Source of the DNA: JAWWPG01 sp038232255
GTDB lineage: Bacteria > Actinomycetota > Actinomycetes > Propionibacteriales > Nocardioidaceae
DNA: 23,928 bases
Assembly (NCBI GenBank): GCA_038232255.1
Contig: JBBSIF010000028.1
Span: 1-23,928 of the forward strand
Direction: 5' to 3'
In this document: piece after piece, positions 7,812 through 17,220 of the stretch
Numbering within the stretch: the first letter of the stretch is position 1
How the letters are laid out: each line of letters begins with the position of its first letter
Translations under genes and position numbers: made by a program
The notes under the pieces: generated by a model
Database searches by the model: none
Told to the model about the DNA's origin: nothing
Seen by the model: the letters and a program-made list of their open reading frames with translations, nothing else

Positions 7812-8142
7812 TCGCACCTCCGGGCTTTGGGTCCGGCCCGAGGTCGGACTGCCCGTGGAGCTCACGAGTGTCCTCGGCGCCCACACTGTCCTGCAGACGG
7901 GTGGTCCCCGTGGCAGCGGCCGTGTTCCCTGACGTCGAGGATCGGGTGGCTCCGGCCGCGGCACCGGTCACTGGCAGCCGGACCGCCGAAGCACCGAACC
8001 ACTCGGCGCTGGCGTCCCAGGACTGGCCGGGACGATACCGAGGTCCCTTGACCCAGCTCGGCGCGTAGACGAGCAGACTCACGGCCGCGATGACGAGGAG
8101 AGGGATGCCGACGAAGACCAGCAGCACGTCCAATGTCGACAT
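7798..8142 (-). CDS. Small single-pass membrane protein, unknown function
   Basis: The 114-residue protein opens STLDVLLVFVGIPLLVIAAV, one strong transmembrane helix at about residues 4-26, followed by YAPSWVKGPRYRPGQSWD and a low-complexity Ala/Thr/Ser/Gly tail. The motif RYRPGQSWD after the helix recurs, as far as I recall, in small actinobacterial membrane proteins next to pepN-like genes. No catalytic motif is visible. ATG 8142 begins just before the helix; no clear ribosome binding site is present. Its TGA overlaps the chosen DUF5130 start, so both are probably translated from one mRNA. The reading frame upstream to 8310 carries no family signal and was left out. Confidence 0.7.
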   Translation of the reverse strand: MSTLDVLLVFVGIPLLVIAAVSLLVYAPSWVKGPRYRPGQSWDASAEWFGASAVRLPVTGAAAGATRSSTSGNTAAATGTTRLQDSVGAEDTRELHGQSDLGPDPKPGGASAGW

Positions 8143-8266
8143 GGGAGGGCCGACCGGCCAGGACTTCGGGGTACCGGCGAGGATCACCGGACAACCGTAC
8201 TGCGATGTTCCAGAGTGCACCGCGATGGGTGCGCCGCCACGCCGCGCCCCGCCACGGCCATGTGAG

Positions 8267-8695
8267 CTAGCTCTCCAGTGCCGCATCCAGCGTGATCGTC
8301 GTACCCGCAAGAGCCTGCGAGACCGGGCAGGTCTCCTTTGCCGTCTTCGCCGCCTCGACGAACTCGTCGTCCGAGAGCCCGTCGACCTTGCCCCGGACGG
8401 TCAGCTTGATGCCGGTGATCCCCTTGCCCGCCTGGAAGTCGACGTCGGCCCGGGTGTTGATCGCCTGTGGCGCGTGCCCGTCACCCGCAAGCGCGTGCGA
8501 CAGCGCCATGCTGAAGCACGTCGAGTGCGCAGCGGCGATCAGCTCCTCCGGGCTGGTCTTCCCGTTCGCCTGCTCGGCTCGCGAGGCCCAGGTCACGTCG
8601 AACGAGCCTGCGCCGGACGAGTCGAGCGAGACGTTGCCCGCTCCGTCCATCAGCGAGCCTTCCCAGTGAGCGTTGGCGGTACGAGTTGTCGCCAT
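8267..8695 (-). CDS. OsmC-family peroxiredoxin
   Basis: The 142-residue protein has two redox cysteines in the family positions: Cys60 in AAAHSTCFSMAL and Cys123 in KETCPVSQAL. GKTSPEELIAAAH is the OsmC dimer-interface motif. These enzymes reduce organic hydroperoxides using the two Cys. TCPVSQAL and the length fit the OsmC subgroup better than Ohr. ATG 8695 has AAAGGA 5 bases upstream. It stands alone on the minus strand, divergent from glbO (start at 8824), so the 128 bases between probably hold both promoters. I do not recall an OsmC gene here in M. tuberculosis, so this may be a lineage-specific insertion into the conserved block. Confidence 0.92.
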   Translation of the reverse strand: MATTRTANAHWEGSLMDGAGNVSLDSSGAGSFDVTWASRAEQANGKTSPEELIAAAHSTCFSMALSHALAGDGHAPQAINTRADVDFQAGKGITGIKLTVRGKVDGLSDDEFVEAAKTAKETCPVSQALAGTTITLDAALES

Positions 8696-8823
8696 GGTGT
8701 CCTTTCGGGAGCGGAGGTGCAGCACCGTCGCTGCACGCCCATCTTGCCCTGTGCTTGCCCTGCGCCTGTCCGGTGCCTCACGGGGACCGGCGCGGGCGCC
8801 AGCGGCTGGCGGGTGTTGGCACA

Positions 8824-9234
8824 ATGGACGTCGTGCAGCGGACAGGTGAGCAGACGTTCTACGACGCCGTCGGCGGTCATCAGACATTCGTCAGGATCGT
8901 CGACCGCTTCTACGTCGGCGTCGCCGCCGATCCGGAGCTGCGGGCCCTCTATCCCGACGAGGACCTGAGCGCCGCCGCCCACCGGCTCACGATGTTCCTC
9001 GAGCAGTACTGGGGCGGGCCGACGACGTACTCCGACGAGCGTGGGCACCCGAGGCTGGGAATGCGTCATGCTCCGTTCGCCGTCACCCCACGCGCCCGCG
9101 ACCGGTGGCTGCTGCACATGCGGACCGCCGTCGACGAGGCCGGCCTGACGCCGGAGCAGACGGCCCAGCTGTGGGAGTACCTGGAACGCGCCGCCCACTT
9201 CCTCGTCAACACGTTCGACGACGAGCGACGTTGA
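8824..9234 (+). CDS. glbO: Group II truncated haemoglobin GlbO
   Basis: The 136-residue globin has the trHbO signature FLEQYWGGPTTYSDERGHPR at residues 58-77, then GMRHAPFAV. His82 is the proximal haem ligand (F8). Tyr30 (B10), Tyr43 (CD1) and Trp95 (G8) are the distal-pocket residues that hydrogen bond bound oxygen. The protein binds O2, NO and peroxide; roles in oxygen handling or NO detoxification have been proposed for the family. ATG 8824 starts DVVQRTGEQTFYDAVGG, with only a weak GGCGGG upstream. M. tuberculosis Rv2470 is in the equivalent position. A transglutaminase-fold gene starts 5 bases after the stop, so the two are translated from one transcript. Confidence 0.95.
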   Translation: MDVVQRTGEQTFYDAVGGHQTFVRIVDRFYVGVAADPELRALYPDEDLSAAAHRLTMFLEQYWGGPTTYSDERGHPRLGMRHAPFAVTPRARDRWLLHMRTAVDEAGLTPEQTAQLWEYLERAAHFLVNTFDDERR

Positions 9235-9238
9235 GCCG

Positions 9239-10507
9239 GTGACTGCTGACGACTACACGCCGTACGGCGAAAGACCACCGACGCCGGAGCTCGTCAAGCT
9301 TCGCCTTCGCGCCGAGCAGCTGGTCCGCGACAGGCAGGATGGCGAGCTGCTCGCGCTGGTCGAGGAGCTGCGGACGGACGAGCAGATGTGGTCGCACCTG
9401 TGGGCACCAAGCGTGGCGATCGCGGCACGCCGGTCAGCGCGTGGTGACGCCCTCGTGCTCCTCCAGGACGCGGTCGACAACGGTTTCAGCCAACCGGAGC
9501 TCTTCGAGGGGGAGCTCGAGGAGCACTTCGGGACGGAGCCATCGTGGTGGGCGCTCACCGCACAGATGGAGTCGAACGTCCCCGCTCCGCCGCTGACGCT
9601 GCTCGAATGGCCGGATCCGGGTGCCTCGGTGCCTCTGCATCTCTACGCGATCTCCGCCGAGCGTGAGGGGCAGTTGCGCGAGCTGCTTCCCGCTCCGCTC
9701 CCGTCCGCGTGGTCGACAGCACTCTGCCTGCTGGAGTGGGTACGGCTCCGGTGGGAACACGCCAACGACCACGTCGACGAGCCCGACGCTCTCGACGTGC
9801 TGCAGCGGGTGGACGCGGGCCAGCGCTTCGCGTGCGTTGAGTACTCGATCGTGCTCAGCCAGGTGCTGAACGCCGTCCAGATCCCGGCACGGCGGGTCGA
9901 TCTGCGACAGGCCAACCACCACGTGGGAGTCGGACGTGGACACGTCGTCTCGGAGGCCTGGATCGACGACCTCGACCGTTGGGTGCTCCTCGACGGCCAG
10001 CATGGAAGCTACTGGAGCGGGGACGACGACGAGCCGCTCGGTCTTCGCGAGCTGCAGCGCCGTCACCGCGCGGGTGAGGGCGCCCACATGGTGAGCGTCG
10101 TGGACAAGATCTCGGACCAGGCCGCATCCACCTGGCTGAGCTATGTCGCGTCCGCCTCGACCACTGGGTACACGTGGGCCGAGGACGCCTTCTCGCCGGT
10201 CTTCCAGGACATGGGGATCGTCAAGACCGACAGGCTGCTGCATGACGGCGACCTTGCCTACCCTCATCTGTCGATGGTCTCGATCGGACTCGGGGGGACC
10301 TTGGAGCAACCGACCGTGCGGCTGAGCTCCGCGCACCCTTACGCGCAGGGCTTCCAGGTTCGCGACGGCGACTCAGGAGAGGACGTGGCGCCCGGCGACG
10401 CGAGGTGGGCTCTTGCCCTGACGTCCGGGAGGCACGACGTCGAGATCAGAACGCGTACGCCGTACGGCTCCACCGCGCCGTGCAGACTGGACTATCAGGC
10501 CCGCTGA
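9239..10507 (+). CDS. Transglutaminase-like superfamily protein
   Basis: The 422-residue protein starts at GTG 9239, 5 bases beyond the glbO stop, with no clear ribosome binding site, suggesting coupled translation. The middle holds a transglutaminase-like catalytic core: Cys199 in RFACVEYSIVLSQVLNAV, His235 in GRGHVVSEAWI and Asp252 in WVLLDGQHG, in the order and spacing of the Cys-His-Asp triad. The N-terminal 130 residues are helical and charged; the C-terminal 100 are beta-rich. No signal peptide or membrane helix is seen, so it is probably cytoplasmic. Bacterial members include proteases and cross-linking enzymes; the substrate is unknown. The pairing with glbO is the strongest clue to function but does not define one. 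Confidence 0.8.
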   Translation: MTADDYTPYGERPPTPELVKLRLRAEQLVRDRQDGELLALVEELRTDEQMWSHLWAPSVAIAARRSARGDALVLLQDAVDNGFSQPELFEGELEEHFGTEPSWWALTAQMESNVPAPPLTLLEWPDPGASVPLHLYAISAEREGQLRELLPAPLPSAWSTALCLLEWVRLRWEHANDHVDEPDALDVLQRVDAGQRFACVEYSIVLSQVLNAVQIPARRVDLRQANHHVGVGRGHVVSEAWIDDLDRWVLLDGQHGSYWSGDDDEPLGLRELQRRHRAGEGAHMVSVVDKISDQAASTWLSYVASASTTGYTWAEDAFSPVFQDMGIVKTDRLLHDGDLAYPHLSMVSIGLGGTLEQPTVRLSSAHPYAQGFQVRDGDSGEDVAPGDARWALALTSGRHDVEIRTRTPYGSTAPCRLDYQAR

Positions 10508-10563
10508 GGGGTTCGAGCTTGACGCCGCGCCTCGCGCCGCGCACCCGCACGGCCGACGAGGCG

Positions 10564-10983
10564 CTATTCGAGGAAGTGACCGAGCACCTCGCGTTCCTGC
10601 GGAGTGAGGCGCCGGGGAGCGCCGGACTCCAGGTCGACGGGTGCGAGCACGGTCTGGGCGCGGCCGTAGACGGTCGACCCGCCGGCTGCGGGGGGGTCCG
10701 CGATCTCGTAGCTGATCGTGAACGACGCCGCCCCGAGCTTCGAGACCCACAGCCGGATCGCGTAAGGCTCCTGGCGGAAGACCATCGGACGTCGATAGTC
10801 GATCTCCGCCCGTACGACGAGGATGGCGTCTGCCAGCCGCGCGGCTCCTCGGTCGGGGGCATGCACGAAGAGCATGTCCGCCCTCGCCTCCTGGAGGTAC
10901 TCCAGCCAGGTGACGTTGTTGACGTGGCGGTAGGCGTCTAGGTCAGACCACCGGGACTTCAGAAGGAAGGTGTGGCGTGTCAC
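10564..10983 (-). CDS. Acyl-CoA thioesterase, 4HBT hotdog fold
   Basis: The 139-residue protein carries the 4-hydroxybenzoyl-CoA thioesterase motif RWSDLDAYRHVNNVTWLEYL at residues 11-30; Asp16 is the probable nucleophile or base, and HVNN follows as expected. AEIDYRRPMVF is the next conserved strand. It would hydrolyse an acyl-CoA thioester in the cytoplasm; acyl chain preference cannot be read. GTG 10983 starts TRHTFLLKSRWSDLD. It is divergent from the thiolase gene, 95 bases away, which fits a role near fatty-acid metabolism. M. tuberculosis Rv2475c, a thioesterase-family gene near ettA, is the likely counterpart by position. Confidence 0.88.
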   Translation of the reverse strand: MTRHTFLLKSRWSDLDAYRHVNNVTWLEYLQEARADMLFVHAPDRGAARLADAILVVRAEIDYRRPMVFRQEPYAIRLWVSKLGAASFTISYEIADPPAAGGSTVYGRAQTVLAPVDLESGAPRRLTPQEREVLGHFLE

Positions 10984-11078
10984 GCCTCATCTTGACAGCC
11001 GAGCCGGTGGCAGTCGGCGTACGCGTCCGCCGTGGTGGCGACGTAGATTTGGCGGCAGAGCTCTGACAGGGAGGACCC

Positions 11079-12299
11079 ATGACCGAAGCTGTTCTCGTCG
11101 CCGCTGCGCGCTCGCCGATCGGGCGTGCCGGAAAGGGCTCGATGACCGAGCTGCGTCCGGACGACCTCGCGACGACCATCGTCGCAGCGGCGCTCGCGAA
11201 GGTGCCAGAGCTGGCCCCCACCGACATCGACGACCTCATGCTCGGGTGCGGGCTGCCCGGCGGCGAGCAGGGCTTCAACATGGCTCGGGTGGTGGCGGTT
11301 CTGCTCGGGTACGACCATCTGCCCGGGACGACGGTCACCCGCTACTGCTCCTCGAGCGTTCAGACGTCTCGGATGGCCTTTCACGCCATCAAGGCGGGAG
11401 AGGGAGACGTCTTCATCTCGGCGGGCGTCGAGATGGTCTCGCGGTTCGCGAAGGGGAGCTCCGACAGCCATCCAGACACGCGCAACCCGCGCTTCGCGCC
11501 CGCTCAGGAACGGACCGCCGACACTGCGCTCGGGACGGACGAGGCGTGGCACGACCCCCGCGAGGACGGCGACGTCCCCGACGTCTACGTGGCCATGGGG
11601 CAGACGGCGGAGAACGTCGCCACACTACGAGGCCTTTCGAGGCAGGAGCTCGACGAGTTCGGGGTCCGCAGCCAGAACCTTGCCGAGAAGGCCATCGCCG
11701 ATGGCTTCTGGCGGCGGGAGATCGTGCCCGTGACGCTGCCCGACGGCAGCACGGTCGAGGTCGACGACGGGCCCCGGGCCGGGGTCACCTACGAGGCGGT
11801 GTCGCAGCTCAAGCCGGTCTTCCGGCCCGACGGCGTGGTCACGGCGGGCAACTGCTGCGCTCTGAACGACGGAGCCGCCGCCGTCGTCATCATGAGCGAC
11901 ACCAGGGCCGCCGAGCTGGGCGTGACCCCGCTCGCCCGCATCGTCGCCACCGGACTGAGTGCGCTGTCTCCTGAGATCATGGGCCTCGGCCCGGTCGATG
12001 CGTCGCGCCAGGCCCTGTCGCGGGCGGGCATGACCATCGGCGACATCGACCTCGTCGAGATCAACGAGGCGTTCGCCGCTCAGGTGGTGCCGTCCTACCA
12101 GGATCTCGGCATCGATCTCGACCGGCTCAACGTCAACGGCGGGTCCATCGCGGTCGGGCATCCGTTCGGGATGACCGGTGCGCGGCTGCAGGCCACCATG
12201 CTCAACTCGCTCGACTTCCATGACAAGCAGACGGGGCTGATCACGATGTGTGTGGGTGGCGGCCAGGGCATGGCGATGATCCTCGAGCGGATGAGCTAG
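11079..12299 (+). CDS. Thiolase (acetyl-CoA C-acyltransferase)
   Basis: The 406-residue protein has all thiolase catalytic residues. Cys90 in TRYCSSSVQTSRMAF is the acylated nucleophile, His361 is in GGSIAVGHPFGMTGAR, and Cys391 in MCVGGGQGMA is the acid/base. NEAFAAQ is also present. Thiolases cleave 3-ketoacyl-CoA in beta-oxidation or condense acetyl-CoA units. ATG 11079 has GGAG 5-6 bases upstream and starts TEAVLVAAARSPIGRAGKG, as in the FadA type. It stands alone on the plus strand, divergent from the thioesterase. The length is normal. Degradative or biosynthetic direction cannot be decided, but the FadA-like opening favours beta-oxidation. Confidence 0.93.
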   Translation: MTEAVLVAAARSPIGRAGKGSMTELRPDDLATTIVAAALAKVPELAPTDIDDLMLGCGLPGGEQGFNMARVVAVLLGYDHLPGTTVTRYCSSSVQTSRMAFHAIKAGEGDVFISAGVEMVSRFAKGSSDSHPDTRNPRFAPAQERTADTALGTDEAWHDPREDGDVPDVYVAMGQTAENVATLRGLSRQELDEFGVRSQNLAEKAIADGFWRREIVPVTLPDGSTVEVDDGPRAGVTYEAVSQLKPVFRPDGVVTAGNCCALNDGAAAVVIMSDTRAAELGVTPLARIVATGLSALSPEIMGLGPVDASRQALSRAGMTIGDIDLVEINEAFAAQVVPSYQDLGIDLDRLNVNGGSIAVGHPFGMTGARLQATMLNSLDFHDKQTGLITMCVGGGQGMAMILERMS

Positions 12300-12302
12300 C
12301 GC

Positions 12303-12591
12303 GGCGTCGAGGGCTGCCAGATCGGGATCCGCGGTCAGAACCGCGGCGTCCAGGACCTTTTCCAACCTGGCGCACGGCACCGATGCAGCCAACCGCGCGA
12401 TCTTCCGGTCGACGGCCGCGCAGCCGTCTGGGACAGCCGCCGGGTCCGGCGGGCACCAGTGCGGGCGACCCAGGTCTTCACCTCACCGGCCTGCACTCGC
12501 ACCCACAGGAACGGCAGCGGGGCTCAGCGGCCCGGCGGGGCTCGGCGTCGTCGGCGTCGGCGGCGGCGTACGGATCCAGCAGCTCGAACAT
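12303..12591 (-). pseudogene. Remnant of a DUF222/13E12-type HNH protein gene
   Basis: Translation of the minus strand in several frames gives pieces of one DUF222 protein. ATG 12591 starts MFELLDPYAAADADDAE. Another frame then reads LPFLWVRVQAGEVKTWVAR (about 12500-12440), the conserved DUF222 core. A third reads VDRKIARLAASVPCARLEKV and LDAAVLTADPDLAALDAA down to the thiolase end. At least two frameshifts and an internal deletion separate the pieces, and the C-terminal HNH nuclease domain is missing. Members in M. tuberculosis (13E12 repeat family) are often multicopy and LexA-controlled. The SOS box over this start codon fits. It is almost certainly dead. Confidence 0.72.
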
Positions 12592-12599
12592 GTGTTCGG
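12584..12599. promoter_or_regulatory. LexA-binding SOS box
   Basis: TCGAACATGTGTTCGG matches the actinobacterial SOS box TCGAAC-N4-GTTCGA at 11 of 12 defined bases, and the inner CGAAC-N4-GTTCG is perfect. The ATG of the DUF222 remnant (minus strand, 12591-12589) lies inside the box, so LexA binding would block its transcription. No other gene starts close to it: the flanking yceI and thiolase genes both have their 3' ends here. Confidence 0.7.
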
Positions 12600-12724
12600 A
12601 ACTACCAAGTTCCAGCGACAGTCTCGACCGGCAAAGCCGCTGTCCACAAGGCGCTTCGCCTCGTCGCCGTTCGCGACAGAACGGCGCCGCCTCCTCGCGA
12701 AGTCGACGCCGTCTGCCGGAAGGC

Positions 12725-13285
12725 TCAGGCCTGGCGGACCGCCTCGATGGCGATGAACACGTTCACGGCGTCGCCGATCATGAGCCGGTCGCCCTCGAGC
12801 GGCACGTTGGTGGTGATCCCCCAGTCCTTGCGGCTGATCGTGGTCGTCGCTTCGAAGCCGGCTCTCGTGTCGCCGTAGGGGTCGATCTCGACGCCCAGGA
12901 ACTCGAGCTTCAGGTCCACTGGCTTGCTGACGCCTTTGATGGTGAGGTTCCCCGAGGCGATGGGGTCTTCCCGGTCGTAGCGGACAGTGGTGCTCGCGAA
13001 GGTCATCGACGTCTCCTCGTCGACCGAGAAGAAGTCGGCGGAGCGCAGGTGGTTGTCGCGGTCAGTGTTGCGGGTGTCGACAGACGACAGGTCGATCGTG
13101 GCGGTCACGGACGACTCCAGCGGGTTCTCCGCGATGTCCAGCTCGCCCTCGAACGTCGAGAAGTTGCCGCGGACCTTGCTCATCAGGTGACGGACGGTGA
13201 AGCCGACGTCGGAGTGCATCGGGTCGATCGTCCAGGTGCCGGACGTGAGACCGGGGAAGTGGGTCTCGAAAGTGGCGGTCGTCAT
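12725..13285 (-). CDS. YceI family protein
   Basis: The 186-residue protein opens TSGTWTIDPMHSDVGFTVRH, the YceI lipocalin-like signature, followed by MSKVRGNFSTFEGEL and the repeated beta strands of the barrel. GNLTIKGVSKPVDLKLEF is another family hallmark. YceI proteins bind isoprenoid-like lipids in a beta barrel; a few are periplasmic, but no signal peptide is seen here, so this one is probably cytoplasmic. ATG 13285 has a perfect AGGAGG 8 bases upstream (13299-13294). It is divergent from a marR gene with a 106-base AT-rich gap, so it is likely the regulator's target. Confidence 0.9.
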   Translation of the reverse strand: MTTATFETHFPGLTSGTWTIDPMHSDVGFTVRHLMSKVRGNFSTFEGELDIAENPLESSVTATIDLSSVDTRNTDRDNHLRSADFFSVDEETSMTFASTTVRYDREDPIASGNLTIKGVSKPVDLKLEFLGVEIDPYGDTRAGFEATTTISRKDWGITTNVPLEGDRLMIGDAVNVFIAIEAVRQA

Positions 13286-13341
13286 GCTCTTTGCCTCCTG
13301 TGCGGCTCGAACCGCGGTGGTTGAATGTTGAACTTCCTTCC

Positions 13342-13374
13342 AAGATAGGGCGAAAAAAAGTTTAAGCGTCAACT
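13342..13374 (-). promoter_or_regulatory. yceI promoter overlapped by a possible MarR operator
   Basis: On the minus strand, TTGACG (13372-13367) and TATCTT (13347-13342) form a -35/-10 pair with 19-base spacing. An 18-base alternative ends in CTATCT. The imperfect palindrome AGTTTA-AGCG-TCAACT (13359-13374, 5 of 6 paired) covers the -35 box. The region is far more AT-rich than its surroundings. A MarR repressor bound there would block yceI and sit next to its own start, the usual arrangement for divergent MarR targets. Assignment is inference. Confidence 0.4.
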
Positions 13375-13379
13375 ACTAG

Positions 13380-13385
13380 TAAGAT
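13380..13385 (+). promoter_or_regulatory. Possible -10 box for a leaderless marR mRNA
   Basis: TAAGAT fits the actinobacterial TANNNT -10 element and ends 6 bases before ATG 13392, so transcription could begin at the A of the start codon. No ribosome binding site precedes this ATG, which agrees with leaderless translation. No convincing -35 was found. Confidence 0.35.
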
Positions 13386-13391
13386 AGTGGC

Positions 13392-13946
13392 ATGACACGA
13401 TGGTTGAGCGCGAGCCAGCAACAGGCGTGGCGGTCCTACCTGCTCGGGACGACGCTGCTCGCGGACCGCCTTGACCGCGATCTGCGCGACAAGCACGGGT
13501 TGTCGATGGCGGAGTATGAGATTTTGGTGCGCCTGTCGGAGTCCCCCAACCGCGCCCTGCGGATGGCTGAGGTCGCCGACTCCGTGAAGAACTCACGCAG
13601 CCGCATCACGCACACCGTCCAGCGCCTGGAGAGCTCCGGGTTCGTCGTACGACGGTCCTGCGCATCCGACGGCCGGGGGGTCATCGCCGTGTTGACCGAC
13701 GACGGCTTCTCGAAGCTGGCAGCTGCAGCCCCTGACCATGTGGAGTCGGTGCGTACCAGCCTGATCGATGGGCTGAGCGACGAGGACGTGGCCGTCATCG
13801 GCCGGGTGTTCGGCACCGTCGCGGAGCGCCTCGGAACTGATGCCGCTGTCGGTGCGATGTGCTCGAATGGGTGCCATGACGGAACAAGCAGCAGACCTCT
13901 CTCATCTGCAGGCCAAGGCGGATCGGCTTCGCGCTCTGCATCGTGA
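13392..13946 (+). CDS. MarR-family transcriptional regulator
   Basis: The protein is 184 residues. Helices at 5-50 (YLLGTTLLADRLDRDLRD) form the dimer region. The winged helix follows: MAEVADSVKNSRSRITHTVQ at 58-77 is the recognition helix and RRSCASDGRGVIAVLTDDG at 88-105 the wing, with the conserved DGRG. It should act as a dimeric repressor released by a small ligand. The last 35 residues or so, after RLGTDAAVGAM, are low in family character and overlap the next gene by 71 bases. Most MarR proteins end near residue 150, so the tail may be a late extension or result from a lost stop. Divergent from yceI, its likely target. Confidence 0.9.
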   Translation: MTRWLSASQQQAWRSYLLGTTLLADRLDRDLRDKHGLSMAEYEILVRLSESPNRALRMAEVADSVKNSRSRITHTVQRLESSGFVVRRSCASDGRGVIAVLTDDGFSKLAAAAPDHVESVRTSLIDGLSDEDVAVIGRVFGTVAERLGTDAAVGAMCSNGCHDGTSSRPLSSAGQGGSASRSAS

Positions 13947-14724
13947 AGGCCCGCCTCTCGTGCTGGCGAACGCCTGGGACGTGGCAAGCGCGGTCGTCGT
14001 CGAGTCCACGGGCGCGCCCGCTGTGGCAACGACGAGTGCGGGCGTCGCCTGGAGCCTCGGCGTCCCGGACGGCGACCTGCTCGGACGCGAGCGTGCCCTT
14101 CAGCTGATAGCACGGGTGGCCCGTGCCGTCAGCGTCCCGGTGACGGCTGACATCGAGAGTGGGTTCGGCGACGACGCCGCAGGCGTCGCCGAGACCGTCC
14201 GCGGCGTGCTCCGCGGCGGCGCCGTGGGAGTCAACATCGAGGACGTCTCCCCCACCGACGAGGCTGCGCTCCGCCCCGTCCCCGAGCAGGTGGAGCGGCT
14301 GGCGGCCGCCCGTGGCGCCGCCGACGCGGCCGGGGTGGCGCTCTTCCTCAACGCCCGCGTCGACGTGTTCCTCCGCGAGGTCGGCGACCCGGAGAGCCGA
14401 CTGGCCGAGACCCTGGCGCGCGCCGCCGCGTATCTCGAGGCCGGCGCCGACGGGATCTTCGTCCCGGGCGTCGTCGACCCCGCCACCCTCGAGAAGCTCG
14501 TGGGTGCGATACCCGCTCCGCTCAACGTCCTGGTCGGGCCCGGTGCACCGCCGGTGCCCGAGCTCGCGCGGCTCGGTGTGCGGCGGATCAGCCTCGGCTC
14601 CTCGGTCGCCGCCGCGGCGTACGCCGTCGCCGAGCGAGCCGCCCGCGAGATCGCCACCACCGGGTCCTACGACAGCGTCCGAGAGAGCCTTGGCTACGAC
14701 AGGCTCAATCTGCTGGTCCGGTAG
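13876..14724 (+). CDS. Isocitrate lyase/PEP mutase-fold enzyme
   Basis: The 282-residue TIM-barrel protein has the superfamily metal and substrate motifs: TADIESGFGD (Asp92, Glu94), GVNIEDV (Asn120-Glu122-Asp123) and FLNARVDVFL. The KKCGH loop of true isocitrate lyases is not seen, so PEP mutase/phosphonopyruvate hydrolase-like or oxaloacetate decarboxylase-like activity is more likely; the exact reaction cannot be fixed. ATG 13876 is used; ATG 13867 adds three residues. The gene begins inside the end of marR in another frame, implying cotranscription and possibly coupled translation. It is convergent with ettA, leaving 30 bases between stops. Confidence 0.85.
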   Translation: MTEQAADLSHLQAKADRLRALHREGPPLVLANAWDVASAVVVESTGAPAVATTSAGVAWSLGVPDGDLLGRERALQLIARVARAVSVPVTADIESGFGDDAAGVAETVRGVLRGGAVGVNIEDVSPTDEAALRPVPEQVERLAAARGAADAAGVALFLNARVDVFLREVGDPESRLAETLARAAAYLEAGADGIFVPGVVDPATLEKLVGAIPAPLNVLVGPGAPPVPELARLGVRRISLGSSVAAAAYAVAERAAREIATTGSYDSVRESLGYDRLNLLVR

Positions 14725-14754
14725 GGCGCCGCGACCGCGCCGCGCCAGCCGGCT

Positions 14755-16437
<1,683 letters not shown>

Positions 16438-16608
16438 GACGGACAAGCCTACGTGCCGCTGCGAAGCACTCCGAATCTGCTGCTGGCGGACCGAACGCGG
16501 TCGACGTCCGCAAGGCGGATCCTCGAGAACCCATCGGGGAAACCCTCGGAGACCAGCCGACTATGTGCTCGTGCGCCCCTTGGGCAGAGTGCTGACCCCA
16601 CGACGACG

Positions 16609-17094
16609 TCAGGACGCGTCGGCAAGCCGGTAGGTGCCTGCCACCTCTTCCCGCGCTCCGGCGACCGGAATCTGCTCCACCTCCCGCGCCGCCTCCAGAG
16701 CCGCCTGCGCATGGTCGGAGACGGGCTCGGTGGTCCGCGCGATCTTCGTGAAGGAGCTGACGCCGCGGTTCAGGTCGTGGCCGACGGCCGTCGCCTCCAG
16801 GATGAGGCGAGAGCTCCGCACCCCCTCCTTCTCCCACTCCTGGGTCTTGAGCTTGCCGATCACGATCACCGGGTCGCCCCTGCTGACCGACGTGGAGACG
16901 TGCAGCGCCAGGACCCGCCAACACTGCACGCTCAGCCAGTTGGTGGTGCCGTCGACGTACGTGCGTTGCGCCCGGTCCCAGTAGCGCGGCGTCGTGGCGA
17001 GGCGGAACGTGCTCAGATGGGTGCCGCTCCCCACCTCCCGATGGTCGACGTCGCTGCCGATGTGCCCCACCACGGAAATGACCGTCTCGCTCAT
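16609..17094 (-). CDS. ssb: Single-stranded DNA-binding protein paralogue
   Basis: The 161-residue protein has one OB-fold, from ETVISVVGHIGSDVDHREV to about residue 110. THLSTFRLATTPRYWDR, then TNWLSVQCWRVLA and GDPVIVIGKLKTQEW, are SSB strands. The C-terminus ends EEVAGTYRLADAS; the acidic DDDIPF-type tail that recruits partners in the main SSB is missing. This fits the second, non-essential actinobacterial SSB (M. tuberculosis Rv2478c, SsbB). ATG 17094 has AGGAGG 4 bases upstream. It lies upstream of ettA on the same strand and downstream of the GTPase pair. A role in specialised DNA transactions is inferred, not shown. Confidence 0.88.
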   Translation of the reverse strand: MSETVISVVGHIGSDVDHREVGSGTHLSTFRLATTPRYWDRAQRTYVDGTTNWLSVQCWRVLALHVSTSVSRGDPVIVIGKLKTQEWEKEGVRSSRLILEATAVGHDLNRGVSSFTKIARTTEPVSDHAQAALEAAREVEQIPVAGAREEVAGTYRLADAS

Positions 17095-17220
17095 CTGTCC
17101 TCCTGTCAGGTCGATTCGTCGTCGCCAGCGTGCCCCGACGTACCCGCGCAGGGCGAGCTGCCGACGTGCGGCTGTGGACGCACGACGGCCCTCAAAGGAC
17201 CTGTGGACAGGGCTCGCGGA

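Noticed and set aside
10984..11078. TTGACA at 10992-10997 as a -35 box for the thiolase gene
   Set aside because: No acceptable -10 lies 16-19 bases downstream; TAGATT at 11044 is too far away.
16500..16520. TCCGC-AAG-GCGGA hairpin between ssb and ettA
   Set aside because: The stem is five bases with no U-tract; such short GC hairpins are expected by chance here.
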